A stretch of 64,000 bases of DNA from JAOUEA01 sp963825685 (GTDB lineage Bacteria > Actinomycetota > UBA4738 > HRBIN12), in NCBI GenBank assembly GCA_963825685.1, contig CAWGUD010000028.1, positions 1 through 64,000 on the forward strand. The letters run 5' to 3'. Each line of letters opens with the position of its first letter. Within the stretch, counting starts at the first letter, position 1. The notes beneath the pieces are model-generated. The model worked only from the letters and a program-made list of their open reading frames with translations. It did not search any database and had not been told where the DNA came from. Made by a program: the position numbers and the translations under genes. Shown in pieces: positions 46,409-57,713 of this stretch.

Positions 46409-46959
46409 CACGCAGCACCTGTCTTCGCGGCCTTGCCGGCCTTCTTCCGCACGTACTCGCCCTCGTACCGGATGCCCTTGCCCTTGTACGGCTCGGGCTT
46501 GCGGATCTTCCGGATCTTCGCGGCGATCTCCCCGACCGCCTGCTTGTCGTTGCCCCGCACCACGATCTGCGTGGGCGCCGGCACCTCGAACTCGATGCCG
46601 TCGGGCACCGGCACCAGCACCGGGTGTGAGAACCCGGCCTGCACCTCGATGTCCTTGCCCTTCATGGCCGCCCGGTAGCCCACGCCCACGATCTCGAGCT
46701 TCTTCTCGTAGCCCTTGGTCACGCCCTCGACCATGTTGGCCACCAGCGAACGGGTGAGCCCGTGCAGCCCGCGGTTGAACCCCAGGTCGTCGGGGCGCTC
46801 GACCCGGGCGAGGCCGCCGTCGACCACGATCGTCATGTTCTCGTGCATCGTCTGGGTGAGCTCCCCGCGGGGTCCCTTCACCGTGACGACGTTGCCGTCG
46901 CCGACCGTGATGTCGACCCCGCTCGGGATCTCGATGGGCTGCTTTCCGATACGACTCAT
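46408..46959 (-). CDS. rplF: 50S ribosomal protein L6
   Basis: 183 residues: MSRIGKQPIEIPSGVDITV, RSLVANMVEGVTKGYEKKLE and PEPYKGKGIRYEGEYVRKK, all canonical. Intact. Confidence 0.97.
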   Translation of the reverse strand: MSRIGKQPIEIPSGVDITVGDGNVVTVKGPRGELTQTMHENMTIVVDGGLARVERPDDLGFNRGLHGLTRSLVANMVEGVTKGYEKKLEIVGVGYRAAMKGKDIEVQAGFSHPVLVPVPDGIEFEVPAPTQIVVRGNDKQAVGEIAAKIRKIRKPEPYKGKGIRYEGEYVRKKAGKAAKTGAA

Positions 46960-46989
46960 CGTGTCCGTTCCCTCGTGTGCGCCCCGTCG

Positions 46990-47415
46990 CTACCAGACGT
47001 AGGCCAGCACCTCGCCGCCGATGCCCTTGCGGGAGGCGTCCTTGTCGGTCATCACGCCCTGCGACGTGGAGACGATCGCCACGCCGAGACCGCCGAGCAC
47101 CCGCGGCAGCTCGTGTCGCCCCGTGTAGACCCGTCGTCCGGGCGTCGAGACGCGCTTGATGCCGCTGATCGTGCGCTGTCGCTTCTTGTCGTACTTGAGG
47201 CGCACACGGAAGGCCTGCTGCACGCCCTCGCCCTCGCGCTCGAAGCCGTCGATGTATCCCTCGGCGTCGAGGATACCGAGAACCGCCTCGTTCACCTTCG
47301 AGACCGGCACCGCCAGGTCGTCCTTGTACGCGAGGTTCGCGTTGCGGATGCGCGTGAGCAGGTCGGCGACCGGGTCGTTGACGTTGCTCGAGAACCGCCG
47401 TTCCTTGGTCACCAT
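46990..47415 (-). CDS. rpsH: 30S ribosomal protein S8
   Basis: 141 residues: NDPVADLLTRIRNANLAYKD and the C-terminal LGGLGVAIVSTSQGVMTDKD. The ATG at 47415 gives MVTKERRFSSNV before the usual start, a few residues longer than in most species. It overlaps the end of rpsN by seven bases. Confidence 0.95.
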   Translation of the reverse strand: MVTKERRFSSNVNDPVADLLTRIRNANLAYKDDLAVPVSKVNEAVLGILDAEGYIDGFEREGEGVQQAFRVRLKYDKKRQRTISGIKRVSTPGRRVYTGRHELPRVLGGLGVAIVSTSQGVMTDKDASRKGIGGEVLAYVW

Positions 47416-47594
47416 GATGCCTTCGTCACCCCCGGCAGCTCGCCGGCGTGCGCCAGCTCTCGGAAGCAGATGCGGCAGAGCAGGAACCGCTTGTAGACGG
47501 CTCGGGATCGCCCGCACCGCTGACAGCGCGTGTATCCGCGCACGCGGAACTTCGGCTGGCGCTGCTGCTTGTTCTTCAGTGCCTTCTTGGCCAT
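47409..47594 (-). CDS. rpsN: 30S ribosomal protein S14, zinc type
   Basis: 61 residues with a complete zinc ribbon: CQRCGR and CRICF. This short form (type Z) needs zinc and is found beside rplE in many Gram-positive bacteria. Intact. Confidence 0.96.
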   Translation of the reverse strand: MAKKALKNKQQRQPKFRVRGYTRCQRCGRSRAVYKRFLLCRICFRELAHAGELPGVTKASW

Positions 47595-47606
47595 GTGTGC
47601 GTTCTC

Positions 47607-48185
47607 CTACCCTGCCTGCGCCACCTGCTCGACACCCGCGAGCGGGAAGCCGAGGGCGATCAGCAGGCTTCGAGCCTCGTCGTCGCTGGTGGCGGTCGTG
47701 ACGATCGTGATGTCCATGCCGCGCACCTGCGCCACCTTGTCGTAGTCGATCTCCGGGAAGATCAGCTGTTCGGTGACGCCCATCGTGTAGTTGCCGTGGC
47801 CGTCGAACGAGCGCGGGCTCATGCCTCGGAAGTCGCGGATGCGCGGGAGCGCGAGCGAGACCAGCCGGTCGTAGAACTCCCACATGCGGTTGCCCCGCAA
47901 CGTGACCTTCGCGCCGATCGGCATGCCCTCGCGCAGCTTGAACCCGGCGATCGACTTGCGGGCCTTGGTCACGACCGGCTTCTGGCCGGTGATGATCGTG
48001 AGGTCCTCGAGGGCGGCGTCGAGCATGCGCCCGTCCTTGACGGCGTCGCCGATGCCCATGTTCACCACGATCTTGTCGAGGCGCGGCACCTGCATCACGT
48101 TCTCGAGCCCGAGCTCGCTCTGCAGTGCCGGGACCAACTCGTCGCGGTAGCGCTCCTTCAGCCTCGGTGTGTAGTCGTCGCTCAT
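47607..48185 (-). CDS. rplE: 50S ribosomal protein L5
   Basis: 192 residues: QVPRLDKIVVNMGIGDAVKD, ITGQKPVVTKARKSIAGFKL and the end GMDITIVTTATSDDEARSLL. The ATG at 48185 overlaps the rplX stop (ATGA). Confidence 0.96.
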   Translation of the reverse strand: MSDDYTPRLKERYRDELVPALQSELGLENVMQVPRLDKIVVNMGIGDAVKDGRMLDAALEDLTIITGQKPVVTKARKSIAGFKLREGMPIGAKVTLRGNRMWEFYDRLVSLALPRIRDFRGMSPRSFDGHGNYTMGVTEQLIFPEIDYDKVAQVRGMDITIVTTATSDDEARSLLIALGFPLAGVEQVAQAG

Positions 48186-48520
48186 AGTTCCGCCTCGCAC
48201 TTCCGACAGATGCGCACCTTCGTGCCGTCCTGCTCGACCCGGTGCCCGATGCGCGTGGGCTTGCCGCAGCTCCCGCAGACCGGCTGCACGTTGGAGATGT
48301 CGATGAACATCTCCACGTCGATGATGCCTCCCTGCTGGATCGCCTGGCTCGAGCCGCTGGCCCGTCCGGCGGCACGCTGGTGCTTCTTGGCCAGCGCGAC
48401 GCCGTCGACCATGATCTTGCCCTCACGCGGCAGCACGCGGACCACGCGGCCTTCCTTGCCGCGATCCTTGCCCGCCATCACGCGGACCGTGTCGTCCTTC
48501 TTGATGTCGACCCCTGGCAT
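48182..48520 (-). CDS. rplX: 50S ribosomal protein L24
   Basis: 112 residues with the KOW motif near the N-terminus (VMAGKDRGKEGRVVRVLPRE) and GGIIDVEMFIDISNVQPVC. A CxxC...CxxC pattern in the C-terminal half (VCGSCGKP, ICRKCEAEL) gives a possible zinc site, present in many Gram-positive L24 proteins. Confidence 0.95.
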   Translation of the reverse strand: MPGVDIKKDDTVRVMAGKDRGKEGRVVRVLPREGKIMVDGVALAKKHQRAAGRASGSSQAIQQGGIIDVEMFIDISNVQPVCGSCGKPTRIGHRVEQDGTKVRICRKCEAEL

Positions 48521-48523
48521 CGC

Positions 48524-48892
48524 TTACAGCACCTCCGGCGCGAGCGAGATGATCTTCATGAACCGCTTCTCGCGCAGCTCGCGGGCCACCGGTCCGAAGA
48601 TGCGGGTGCCGCGCGGGTTCTTCTGCTCGTTGATGATCACCACGGCGTTGTCGTCGAAGCGGATGTACGACCCATCGGGGCGACGGCGCTCCTTGGCGGT
48701 GCGCACGACGACGGCCCGCACGACCTCGCCCTTCTTCACGCCGCCGCCGGGCAGGGCGTCCTTCACGGTGCCGACGATCATGTCGCCGACCCCCGCGTAG
48801 CGACGGCCCGAGCCGCCCAGCACGCGGATGCACAGGACCTCTTTGGCCCCCGTGTTGTCCGCGACCTTGCAGCGCGTCTCCTGCTGGATCAC
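48524..48892 (-). CDS. rplN: 50S ribosomal protein L14
   Basis: 122 residues: MIQQETRCKVADNTGAKEVL, CIRVLGGSGRRYAGVGD and NEQKNPRGTRIFGPVARELR, all canonical. Intact. Confidence 0.97.
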   Translation of the reverse strand: MIQQETRCKVADNTGAKEVLCIRVLGGSGRRYAGVGDMIVGTVKDALPGGGVKKGEVVRAVVVRTAKERRRPDGSYIRFDDNAVVIINEQKNPRGTRIFGPVARELREKRFMKIISLAPEVL

Positions 48893-48929
48893 TTCCGGCT
48901 CCCTCGCGTTCCCTCTGTCTCTCTGGCGG

Positions 48930-49217
48930 TCACTTCGCTCGTTCGACGATCTCGACGACCCGCCAGCGCTTGCTCTTCGAGACCGGGCGGGTCTCCATCA
49001 GCCGCACCGTGTCGCCCACGTGCGCCTCGTTCTGCTCGTCGTGCGCGGCGAGCTTCGACGAGCGCCGAACCGTCTTGCGGTAGAGCGGGTGGGTGACCTT
49101 GCGATCGACGCGCACCAGCACGGTCTTGTCCATCTTGTCCGACACGACGACGCCGGTGCGCACCTTGCGGGGCCCGCGCTCGGCGGCGGTGTCGGTCACG
49201 GTCTGCTCCTCGCTCAC
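48930..49217 (-). CDS. rpsQ: 30S ribosomal protein S17
   Basis: 95 residues: RKVRTGVVVSDKMDKTVLVR, TVRRSSKLAAHDEQNEAHVG and DTVRLMETRPVSKSKRW. The N-terminus is acidic (SEEQTVTD) as in other actinobacteria. It overlaps the rpmC stop by an ATGA. Confidence 0.96.
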   Translation of the reverse strand: MSEEQTVTDTAAERGPRKVRTGVVVSDKMDKTVLVRVDRKVTHPLYRKTVRRSSKLAAHDEQNEAHVGDTVRLMETRPVSKSKRWRVVEIVERAK

Positions 49218-49465
49218 TGCTCCTCCTCGGATGCCGCCTCGCGCGCCGCGGCGATCGCGTCGAGCTCCAGCTCGATCTCGCGCTCGCGCAGCACGGTGGC
49301 GATGCGCGCCACCTCGTGGCGCACCTCCCTGATGCGGGTCGGGTTGTCGAGCTGACCCGTCGCCAGCTGGAAGCGCAGGTTGAACAGCTCCTCCTTGGCG
49401 GCGTCGACGCGCGCCAGGAGCTCGTCGTCCGGCAGCTCTCGCAGCTCTGCGGCCTTGCTGGGCAT
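49214..49465 (-). CDS. rpmC: 50S ribosomal protein L29
   Basis: 83 residues: ELRELPDDELLARVDAAKEE, FNLRFQLATGQLDNPTRI, then an acidic tail (ASEEEQ). Slightly longer than average. Intact. Confidence 0.95.
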   Translation of the reverse strand: MPSKAAELRELPDDELLARVDAAKEELFNLRFQLATGQLDNPTRIREVRHEVARIATVLREREIELELDAIAAAREAASEEEQ

Positions 49466-49469
49466 GCGG

Positions 49470-49883
49470 CTACTCCCCGTCCCTGCTGATGAACTTGGTC
49501 TTGATCGGCAGCTTGTGCTGGGCCCGCTTCATGGCCTCTCGGGCCAGCGACTCCGGCACCCCGGCGAGCTCGAACATCACACGTCCGGGCTTCACGACGG
49601 CGACCCACCCCTCGGGGTTGCCCTTCCCCGAGCCCATGCGGGTCTCGGCGGGCTTCTTCGTCACCGACTTGTCGGGGAAGATGTTGATCCACACCTTCCC
49701 GCCTCGGCGGATGTGCCGCGTGATCGCGACACGAGCCGCCTCGATCTGGCGGTTCGTGATCCAGGCGGCCTCGAGGGCGACCAGGCCGTAGTCACCGAAG
49801 TGGATCTCCGTGCCGCCCTTGGCCATGCCGCGGCGATGTCCGCGATGCACCTTGCGGTGCTTGACCTTCTTGGGGGCCAGCAT
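49470..49883 (-). CDS. rplP: 50S ribosomal protein L16
   Basis: 137 residues: MLAPKKVKHRKVHRGHRRGM, IFPDKSVTKKPAETRMGSGK and PGRVMFELAGVPESLAREAM. The ATG at 49883 overlaps the joined rpsC stop as TGATG. The longer open frame that runs on from rpsC into rplP is caused by a frame break in the rpsC tail. Confidence 0.96.
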   Translation of the reverse strand: MLAPKKVKHRKVHRGHRRGMAKGGTEIHFGDYGLVALEAAWITNRQIEAARVAITRHIRRGGKVWINIFPDKSVTKKPAETRMGSGKGNPEGWVAVVKPGRVMFELAGVPESLAREAMKRAQHKLPIKTKFISRDGE

Positions 49884-50786
49884 CAGCTCTCGCCACCTTC
49901 CGCGGGCGCGGGGGTCTCGGTCGCCTCCGGCGCTGGGGGCCTCGGTCGGCTCCGGCGCAGGGGCTGCGACGGTCTCGGCGGGCGCGGCTGGCACGGCGGG
50001 CTCGGCAGGCGCGGGCTCGGCAGGCGCGGGCTCGGCAGGCGTGGGCTCGGCGGGCGTCGAGCCACCTCGCCCGGCCGTGTCGACCTGTTGGGCCGACGCG
50101 TGGGCGCGAGCGAGCGCGCGCTCGGTCTGCTGCTCGCGGTGCGGCACCTCGTCGCCGTGGTAGACCCAGACCTTCACGCCGATGATGCCGAACGTGGTCT
50201 TGGCCTCGGCCGTGCCGAAGTCGACCTTGGCGCGCAGGGTGTGCAGGGGCACGCGGCCCTCGCGGTACCACTCGCGCCGACCCATCTCCGATCCGCCGAG
50301 GCGGCCGCCGGTCGCCACGCGCACGCCGAGGGCGCCCGAACGCATCGCCGTCTGCACGGCACGGCGCATCGCACGGCGGAACGCCACACGACCGGCCAGC
50401 TGCTCGGCGACACCCTGCGCGAGCAGGGTGGCGTCGGTCTCCGGGCGCGACTCGCTCGCGGCCTGGTTCATGTCCTCGACCTTCACGTCGACGCGCTTCT
50501 TCGTGTAGCGCTCGATGTCCTTGCGCAGCCGGTCGACCTCGGCGCCCTTGCGGCCGATCACGATGCCGGGGCGGGCCGTGCGGATGAACACCCAGATCTG
50601 GTCGCCCTTGCGCTCGATGTCGATCGAGCTGATGCCGGCGCGCGACAGGCGGGACCGGATGTGCTTTCGGATCCAGATGTCCTCGTGCAGCTGACCGGCG
50701 TACTCACGCCGGCCGGCGTACCAGTTGGACTTCCAGGGGTAGATGACCCCCAGCCGGAACCCGTACGGGTTGACCTTGTGACCCAC
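49882..50786 (-). CDS. rpsC: 30S ribosomal protein S3 with Pro/Ala/Glu tail
   Basis: About 301 residues. The normal S3 core runs to about residue 230: MGHKVNPYGFRLGVIYPWKS, then the KH domain with ARPGIVIGRKGAEVDRL and VPLHTLRAKVDFGTAEAKTT. After it comes a tail of about 70 residues built of AEPAP units and ending ETPAPAEGGES, rich in Pro, Ala and Glu. A frame break near 49,935 lies in that tail; its correction gives a stop that overlaps rplP. The start GTG at 50786 overlaps the end of rplV. Confidence 0.95.
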
Positions 50787-51130
50787 TAGGCTTCCTCTCC
50801 CATCGTCGCCACCACGAGCGTCACGTGCGACGTGCGCTTGCGCACCCGCGTGGCGCGGCCGTACGCGCGCGGCCGGTAGCGGCGCAGCGTCGGGCCGTCG
50901 TCGACCCAGGCGCGCGACACCATCAGGTTCTCCTCGATCACGCCGGGCTGCTGCTCGGCGTTGGCGATCGCCGAGTTCAGCAGCTTCTCGACCTCGGGCG
51001 TCGGCCCGAGCGGCGAGAACCGCAGGATGCGCCGCGCCTCGACCACGTGCTGGCCGCGGATCATGTCGATCACGCGCCGCATCTTCCGCGGCGACGTGCG
51101 CACGTACTTCATGGTGGCTCGCGCTTCCAC
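50786..51130 (-). CDS. rplV: 50S ribosomal protein L22
   Basis: 114 residues: KYVRTSPRKMRRVIDMIRGQ, EVEKLLNSAIANAEQQPGV and RPRAYGRATRVRKRTSHVTL. It starts at the GTG at 51130, adjoining rpsS, or at an internal ATG six codons on. Confidence 0.95.
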   Translation of the reverse strand: MEARATMKYVRTSPRKMRRVIDMIRGQHVVEARRILRFSPLGPTPEVEKLLNSAIANAEQQPGVIEENLMVSRAWVDDGPTLRRYRPRAYGRATRVRKRTSHVTLVVATMGEEA

Positions 51131-51412
51131 TTACCTCACTCCACTCCGGCGCTCGTCACGGGAGTGCGAACGGAAGGTGCGCGTCGGCGCGAACTCGCCG
51201 AGCTTGTGCCCCACCATCGACTCCGAGATGAAGACCGGCACGTGCTTGCGACCGTCGTGCACGGCGATCGTGTGCCCGAGCATGTCGGGCACGATCGTGG
51301 ACCGGCGCGACCACGTCTTGACGACGCGCTTGTCGCCCTTCTTGTTCATGTCGTCGATCTTGACCATGAGGTGCTCGTCGACGAACGGACCCTTCTTGAC
51401 GGACCTGGGCAC
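51131..51412 (-). CDS. rpsS: 30S ribosomal protein S19
   Basis: 93 residues: MPRSVKKGPFVDEHLMVKID, TWSRRSTIVPDMLGHTIAVH and ESMVGHKLGEFAPTRTFRSH, all canonical. Intact, adjoining rplB. Confidence 0.97.
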   Translation of the reverse strand: MPRSVKKGPFVDEHLMVKIDDMNKKGDKRVVKTWSRRSTIVPDMLGHTIAVHDGRKHVPVFISESMVGHKLGEFAPTRTFRSHSRDERRSGVR

Positions 51413-52243
51413 CTAGCCACGCCCCTTCCCACGGCGACGGACGATGTACTTGTTCGACGCCTTGTTCTTCTTGCGGGTTCGACCTTCCTTCTTGCCCCAC
51501 GGCGACGCGGGGTGCCGGCCGCCCGAGGACTTGCCTTCGCCGCCGCCGAGCGGGTGGTCGACGGGGTTCATCGCCACACCGCGCACGGTCGGACGCTTGT
51601 TCTTCCAGCGAGCGCGGCCCGCCTTGCCGAGCGAGATCAGCTCGTGCTCGGGGTTGCCGACCGTGCCGACGGTGGCCTTGGCGCCCGCGGGCACCAGGCG
51701 CGTCTCGCCCGAGGGCAGGCGCACGGTGGCCATCGAGCCTTCCTTGGCCATGAGCTGCACGCTCGCCCCGGCCGAACGCGCGAGCTTCGCGCCCGCTCCC
51801 GGCTTCAGCTCGATCGCATGCACGACCGTACCCACCGGGATGTTGCGCAGCGGCAAGGAGTTGCCGGGACGGATCTCGGCGTCGGGGCCGCTCATCAGCT
51901 GATCGCCTTGCTTCACGCCCTGCGGCGCGAGGATGTAGCGCTTCTCTCCGTCGGCGTAGTGCAGCAGGGCGATGCGCGCGCTGCGGTTCGGGTCGTACTC
52001 GATGTGCGCGACCTTGGCCGGCACACCGTCCTTGTTCCGCTTGAAGTCGATCACGCGGTAGCGCTGCTTCGTGCCGCCGCCCTGGTGGCGCGTCGTGATG
52101 CGACCGTGCACGTTGCGCCCGGCCTTGCGGTGCTGCTTCGCGAGCAGCGACTTCTCGGGGGTCGAGCGTGTGATCTCGTCGAACGACGAGACGCTCGCCC
52201 CGCGTCGGCCCGGGGTCGTCGGCTTGTACTTACGGACGGCCAT
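51413..52243 (-). CDS. rplB: 50S ribosomal protein L2
   Basis: 276 residues: KYKPTTPGRRGASVSSFDEI, GRNVHGRITTRHQGGGTKQR and the peptidyl-transferase-region GVAMNPVDHPLGGGEGKSSG. The Lys/Arg-rich C-terminal end is usual. Intact. Confidence 0.97.
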   Translation of the reverse strand: MAVRKYKPTTPGRRGASVSSFDEITRSTPEKSLLAKQHRKAGRNVHGRITTRHQGGGTKQRYRVIDFKRNKDGVPAKVAHIEYDPNRSARIALLHYADGEKRYILAPQGVKQGDQLMSGPDAEIRPGNSLPLRNIPVGTVVHAIELKPGAGAKLARSAGASVQLMAKEGSMATVRLPSGETRLVPAGAKATVGTVGNPEHELISLGKAGRARWKNKRPTVRGVAMNPVDHPLGGGEGKSSGGRHPASPWGKKEGRTRKKNKASNKYIVRRRGKGRG

Positions 52244-52245
52244 GG

Positions 52246-52533
52246 TTACCCACCCTCGAAGATCTCGATCGCGTCGCCCTCGGCGAGGGTGACGATGGCG
52301 CGCTTCTCGTCGGGACGCTTGCCCTTCGTGTAGCCGCGGCGCTTCACCTTGCCGCGGCGGTGCAGCGTGTTCACCGAGGTCACGCGGACCTCCCAGATCG
52401 CCTGCACGGCTTCCTTGATCTCGGTCTTGTTCGCCCGCTTGTCGACCAGGAACGTGTAGGTGTTCTGCTCGAGCCCTGCGTAGGACTTCTCCGACACGAT
52501 CGGGCGGATGATCACGTCACGGTGCGACTTCAC
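52246..52533 (-). CDS. rplW: 50S ribosomal protein L23
   Basis: 95 residues: DVIIRPIVSEKSYAGLEQNT, VDKRANKTEIKEAVQAIWEV and NTLHRRGKVKRRGYTKGKRP. The ATG overlaps the joined rplD stop (ATGA). Confidence 0.96.
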   Translation of the reverse strand: MKSHRDVIIRPIVSEKSYAGLEQNTYTFLVDKRANKTEIKEAVQAIWEVRVTSVNTLHRRGKVKRRGYTKGKRPDEKRAIVTLAEGDAIEIFEGG

Positions 52534-53233
52534 GAGGCCTCACCCGCCTCGGGCGCGGAGCCCTTCTCGCCTCGGGCGCGGAGCCCTTCTGCGCCTCGGG
52601 CGCGGAGCCCTTCTTGCCCTCGAGCGCGTCGAGCGCGTCGCCGGTCAGGAGCACGCGGTCGGCCCACAGCACGTCGTAGGTGCCGAGCCCACCCGCGTAG
52701 GCGACCTTCACGTCGGTGAGGTTGCGGAACGACTTCTCGGCGGCGCCGTCGTCGGTCGGCCGGGCCAGCACGACGAGCACGTTCCCGCTGAGCTCGAGCG
52801 TCGAGAGGAGCTCGGCGGCCCGCTTCGTCTTGGGCTCGTCGAACGCGATCTCGGTCACGACGGCGAGCTTCCCGCTCACCAGCGCGTCGGTGAGCGCCGA
52901 GCGGAGCGCGCCCTTGCGCATCTTCTTGTTCACACGCATCGAGTGGTCGCGCGGCTGCGGCCCGTGCGACACACCGCCGCCGACCCATTGGGGAGAGCGG
53001 ATCGAGCCCTGGCGCGCGCGCCCGGTGCCCTTCTGGCGCCATGGCTTCCTGCCGCCGCCCGAGACCTCGCCGCGGGTCTTCGTCGAGTGCGTGCCGGCGC
53101 GGAGCCCCGCGAGGCCCGCGATCACCACCTGGTGCATCAGCGGCACGCTCACGGGCGCCTCGAAGACGTCGGCCGCGAGGTCGCGCGAGCCGGACTTCTT
53201 GCCCTGGGCATCGAGGATGTCGATCGTCGCCAT
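52530..53233 (-). CDS. rplD: 50S ribosomal protein L4 with C-terminal repeats
   Basis: About 234 residues. The core is ordinary: MHQVVIAGLAGLRAGTHSTK, EVSGGGRKPWRQKGTGRARQ and YDVLWADRVLLTGDALDAL. After the core come three copies of an eight-residue unit (KGSAPEAQ/R) and GEAS. A one-base deletion near 52,568, within the repeats, shifts the open frame to a stop at 52517; repairing it gives an ATGA overlap with rplW. The start ATG at 53233 lies one base after the rplC stop. Confidence 0.95.
52546..52614. repeat. Three tandem repeats within the 3' end of rplD
   Basis: Three nearly identical 22-base blocks beginning GCCTCGGGCGCGGAG start at 52546, 52569 and 52593. The step of 23 then 24 bases shows that one base is missing between copies one and two. 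The repeat encodes the KGSAPEA units of L4. Confidence 0.85.
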
Positions 53234-53234
53234 C

Positions 53235-53900
53235 TCAGGCACCCTTCGTCGCCGGTGACTTGACCGCGGACCGAACCATCACGAGCCCGCCCTCGGGTCC
53301 GGGCACCGCGCCCCTCACGAGCAGCAGGTTGCGCTCGGGATCGGCCTGGACCACGGTGAGGTTCAGCACCGTGACGCGCGAGTTGCCGTGTTGACCCGCC
53401 ATGCGCATGCCCTTGAACACGCGGCTCGGCGTGGCGCAGGCGCCGATCGCGCCGGGCGCGCGATGGACCCGGTGGGTACCGTGGCTGGCCTTGAGTCCGG
53501 CGAACCCGTGGCGCTTCATCACGCCCGCGAACCCCTTGCCCTTGGACACCCCGACGACGTCGACCAGGTCGCCCGTCTCGAAGAGGTCGGCCCGCAGCTC
53601 CTGCCCAGGCTCGTACGTGCCGGCGTCGGACGTGCGCAGCTCCACGAGGTGACGGCGCGGCTCGGCCGAGTTCGCCTCGTAGTGGCCCTTCATCGGCTTC
53701 GTGACCTTGTTCGGGCGCACGTCGCCGAACGCGAGCTGCACGGCGTCGTAGCCGTCGCGCTCCTCGGTCTTGATCTGGGCCACGACGCAGGGGCCGGCCT
53801 TGATCACGGTGACCGGCACGGCTCGGGTGTCGTCGAAGACCTGGGTCATGCCCAGCTTCGTGCCCAAGATGCCTTTCACGGTCTTCACGTCTCCTGGCAT
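53235..53900 (-). CDS. rplC: 50S ribosomal protein L3
   Basis: 221 residues: KGILGTKLGMTQVFDDTRAV, GVSKGKGFAGVMKRHGFAGL and GMRMAGQHGNSRVTVLNLTV. Intact. It lies seven bases after rpsJ. Confidence 0.97.
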   Translation of the reverse strand: MPGDVKTVKGILGTKLGMTQVFDDTRAVPVTVIKAGPCVVAQIKTEERDGYDAVQLAFGDVRPNKVTKPMKGHYEANSAEPRRHLVELRTSDAGTYEPGQELRADLFETGDLVDVVGVSKGKGFAGVMKRHGFAGLKASHGTHRVHRAPGAIGACATPSRVFKGMRMAGQHGNSRVTVLNLTVVQADPERNLLLVRGAVPGPEGGLVMVRSAVKSPATKGA

Positions 53901-53907
53901 GTCGTCC

Positions 53908-54216
53908 TCAGAGCTTGATCTCGATGTCGACCCCGGCCGACAGGTTCAGGCGTTGGAGCTCCTGCACCGTCTTGGAGGTGGCGTCGACGATGTCGATCAG
54001 CCGTTTGTGCGTGAGCATCTGGAAGTGCTCGCGCGAGTCCTTGTACTTGTGCGGCGAACGGATCACCGTGTAGATGGCGCGTTCCGTCGGCAGCGGCACC
54101 GGGCCGATCACCTTGGCACCCGTGCGGGTGACGTGTTCGACGATGTCGCGCGCGGCGACGTCGAGCATGCGGTGGTCGTAGGCCCGAAGCTTGATGCGGA
54201 TCTTGGGTCCTGCCAC
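53908..54216 (-). CDS. rpsJ: 30S ribosomal protein S10
   Basis: 102 residues from the GTG at 54216: AGPKIRIKLRAYDHRMLDVA, PVPLPTERAIYTVIRSPHKY and SREHFQMLTHKRLIDIVD. The upstream leader is a purine-rich GAGA-type stretch on the minus strand. The longer open frame that joins it to tuf is not used. Confidence 0.96.
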   Translation of the reverse strand: MAGPKIRIKLRAYDHRMLDVAARDIVEHVTRTGAKVIGPVPLPTERAIYTVIRSPHKYKDSREHFQMLTHKRLIDIVDATSKTVQELQRLNLSAGVDIEIKL

Positions 54217-54275
54217 GGTCGTCGCGCCTTCTCTCTCGTCTCTCGGTCTCTCGTCGGTCTCTTGGGCTCGCTCGG

Positions 54276-55465
54276 TTACTTGATGATCTCGGTCACGCGG
54301 CCGGCGCCCACGGTGCGCCCGCCCTCGCGGATCGCGAAGCGCAGGCCCTCTTCCATCGCGATCGGGGCGATCAGCTCGACCGTCATCTCGACGTTGTCCC
54401 CGGGCATGACCATCTCCACGCCCTCGGGCAGGGCCGCCGAGCCGGTGACGTCGGTCGTGCGGAAGTAGAACTGGGGGCGGTAGCCGTTGAAGAACGGGGT
54501 GTGGCGGCCTCCCTCGTCCTTGCTGAGGATGTAGACCTGGCCCTTGAAGTTCGTGTGCGGGGTGATCGAGCCCGGGGCGGCCAGCACCTGGCCGCGCTCG
54601 ACCTCTTCCTTGTCGATGCCGCGCAGCAGGATGCCCGACGTTGTCACCGGCCACGACCTCGTCGAGCAGCTTGCGGAACATCTCGAGGTCGGTGGCGGTG
54701 GTCTTGCGGGTGTCCTTGATGCCGACGATCTCGATCTCGCTCATCTTGGCGAGCTTGCCCTGCTCGACGCGGCCCGTGACGACCGTGCCTCGGCCGGTGA
54801 TCGAGAAGACGTCCTCGATCGGCATCAGGAAGGGCTTGTCGGTGTCTCGGGTGGGCTCGGCGATGTAGGAATCGACCGCGTCCATCAGCTCGTCGATCTT
54901 GGTCTGCCAGGTCTCGTCGCCGTCGAGCGCCTTCAGGGCGCTGAGACCTGGATCACCGGGACGTCGTCGCCGGGGAACTCGTAGCCGCTGAAGCAGCTCG
55001 CGGACCTCGAGCTCGACGAGCTCGAGCAGCTCGGGGTCGTCGACCATGTCGCACTTGTTGAGCGCCACCACGATGTAGGGCACGCCCACCTGGCGGGCCA
55101 ACAACACGTGCTCGCGGGTCTGGGGCATCGGGCCGTCGGCGGCACTGACCACCAAGATCGCGCCGTCGACCTGGGCGGCGCCGGTGATCATGTTCTTCAC
55201 GTAGTCGGCGTGTCCGGGCATGTCGACGTGGGCGTAGTGGCGCGCGCTCGGTCTCGTACTCCACGTGGGCGATCGCGATCGTGATGCCGCGCTCGCGCTC
55301 CTCGGGCGCCTTGTCGATCTCGTCGAACGGGGTGAACTGGGCCATGCCCTTCTCGGCCTGGCGCTTGGTGATCGCCGCGGTCAACGTCGTCTTGCCGTGG
55401 TCGATGTGGCCCATCGTGCCGATGTTCACGTGGGGCTTGGTCCGCTCGAACTTCTGCTTCGACAT
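54276..55465 (-). CDS. tuf: Elongation factor Tu (frame-broken)
   Basis: About 396 residues when joined. MSKQKFERTKPHVNIGTMGH, the P-loop GHIDHGKTTLTAAI, DMPGHADYVKNM, ALNKCDMVDD, then the second domain VFSITGRGTVVTGRVEQGK and the third with GMEMVMPGDN-like EMVMPGDNVEM and ending VTEIIK. Frame breaks lie near 55,245 (an extra C in a GCGCGC run), 54,990 and 54,945 (a compensating pair), and 54,640. EF-Tu is essential and normally very abundant, so these breaks are almost surely errors unless another copy exists. Confidence 0.95.
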
Positions 55466-55495
55466 CTCCGGTTCTCCCCTGTTCCTTCGCGTCCG

Positions 55496-57652
<2,157 letters not shown>

Positions 57653-57713
57653 CACCGGTCCCCCTTCAGTCGAGAACCGGCCCCTGCGGGCCGGTTCCGG
57701 GAATGCTCGTCGA

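Noticed and set aside
54276..55465. Programmed frameshifting in tuf
   Set aside because: There are several breaks, no slippery sequence with a following structure, and one is clearly an extra base in a GCGCGC run. EF-Tu is not known to be recoded.
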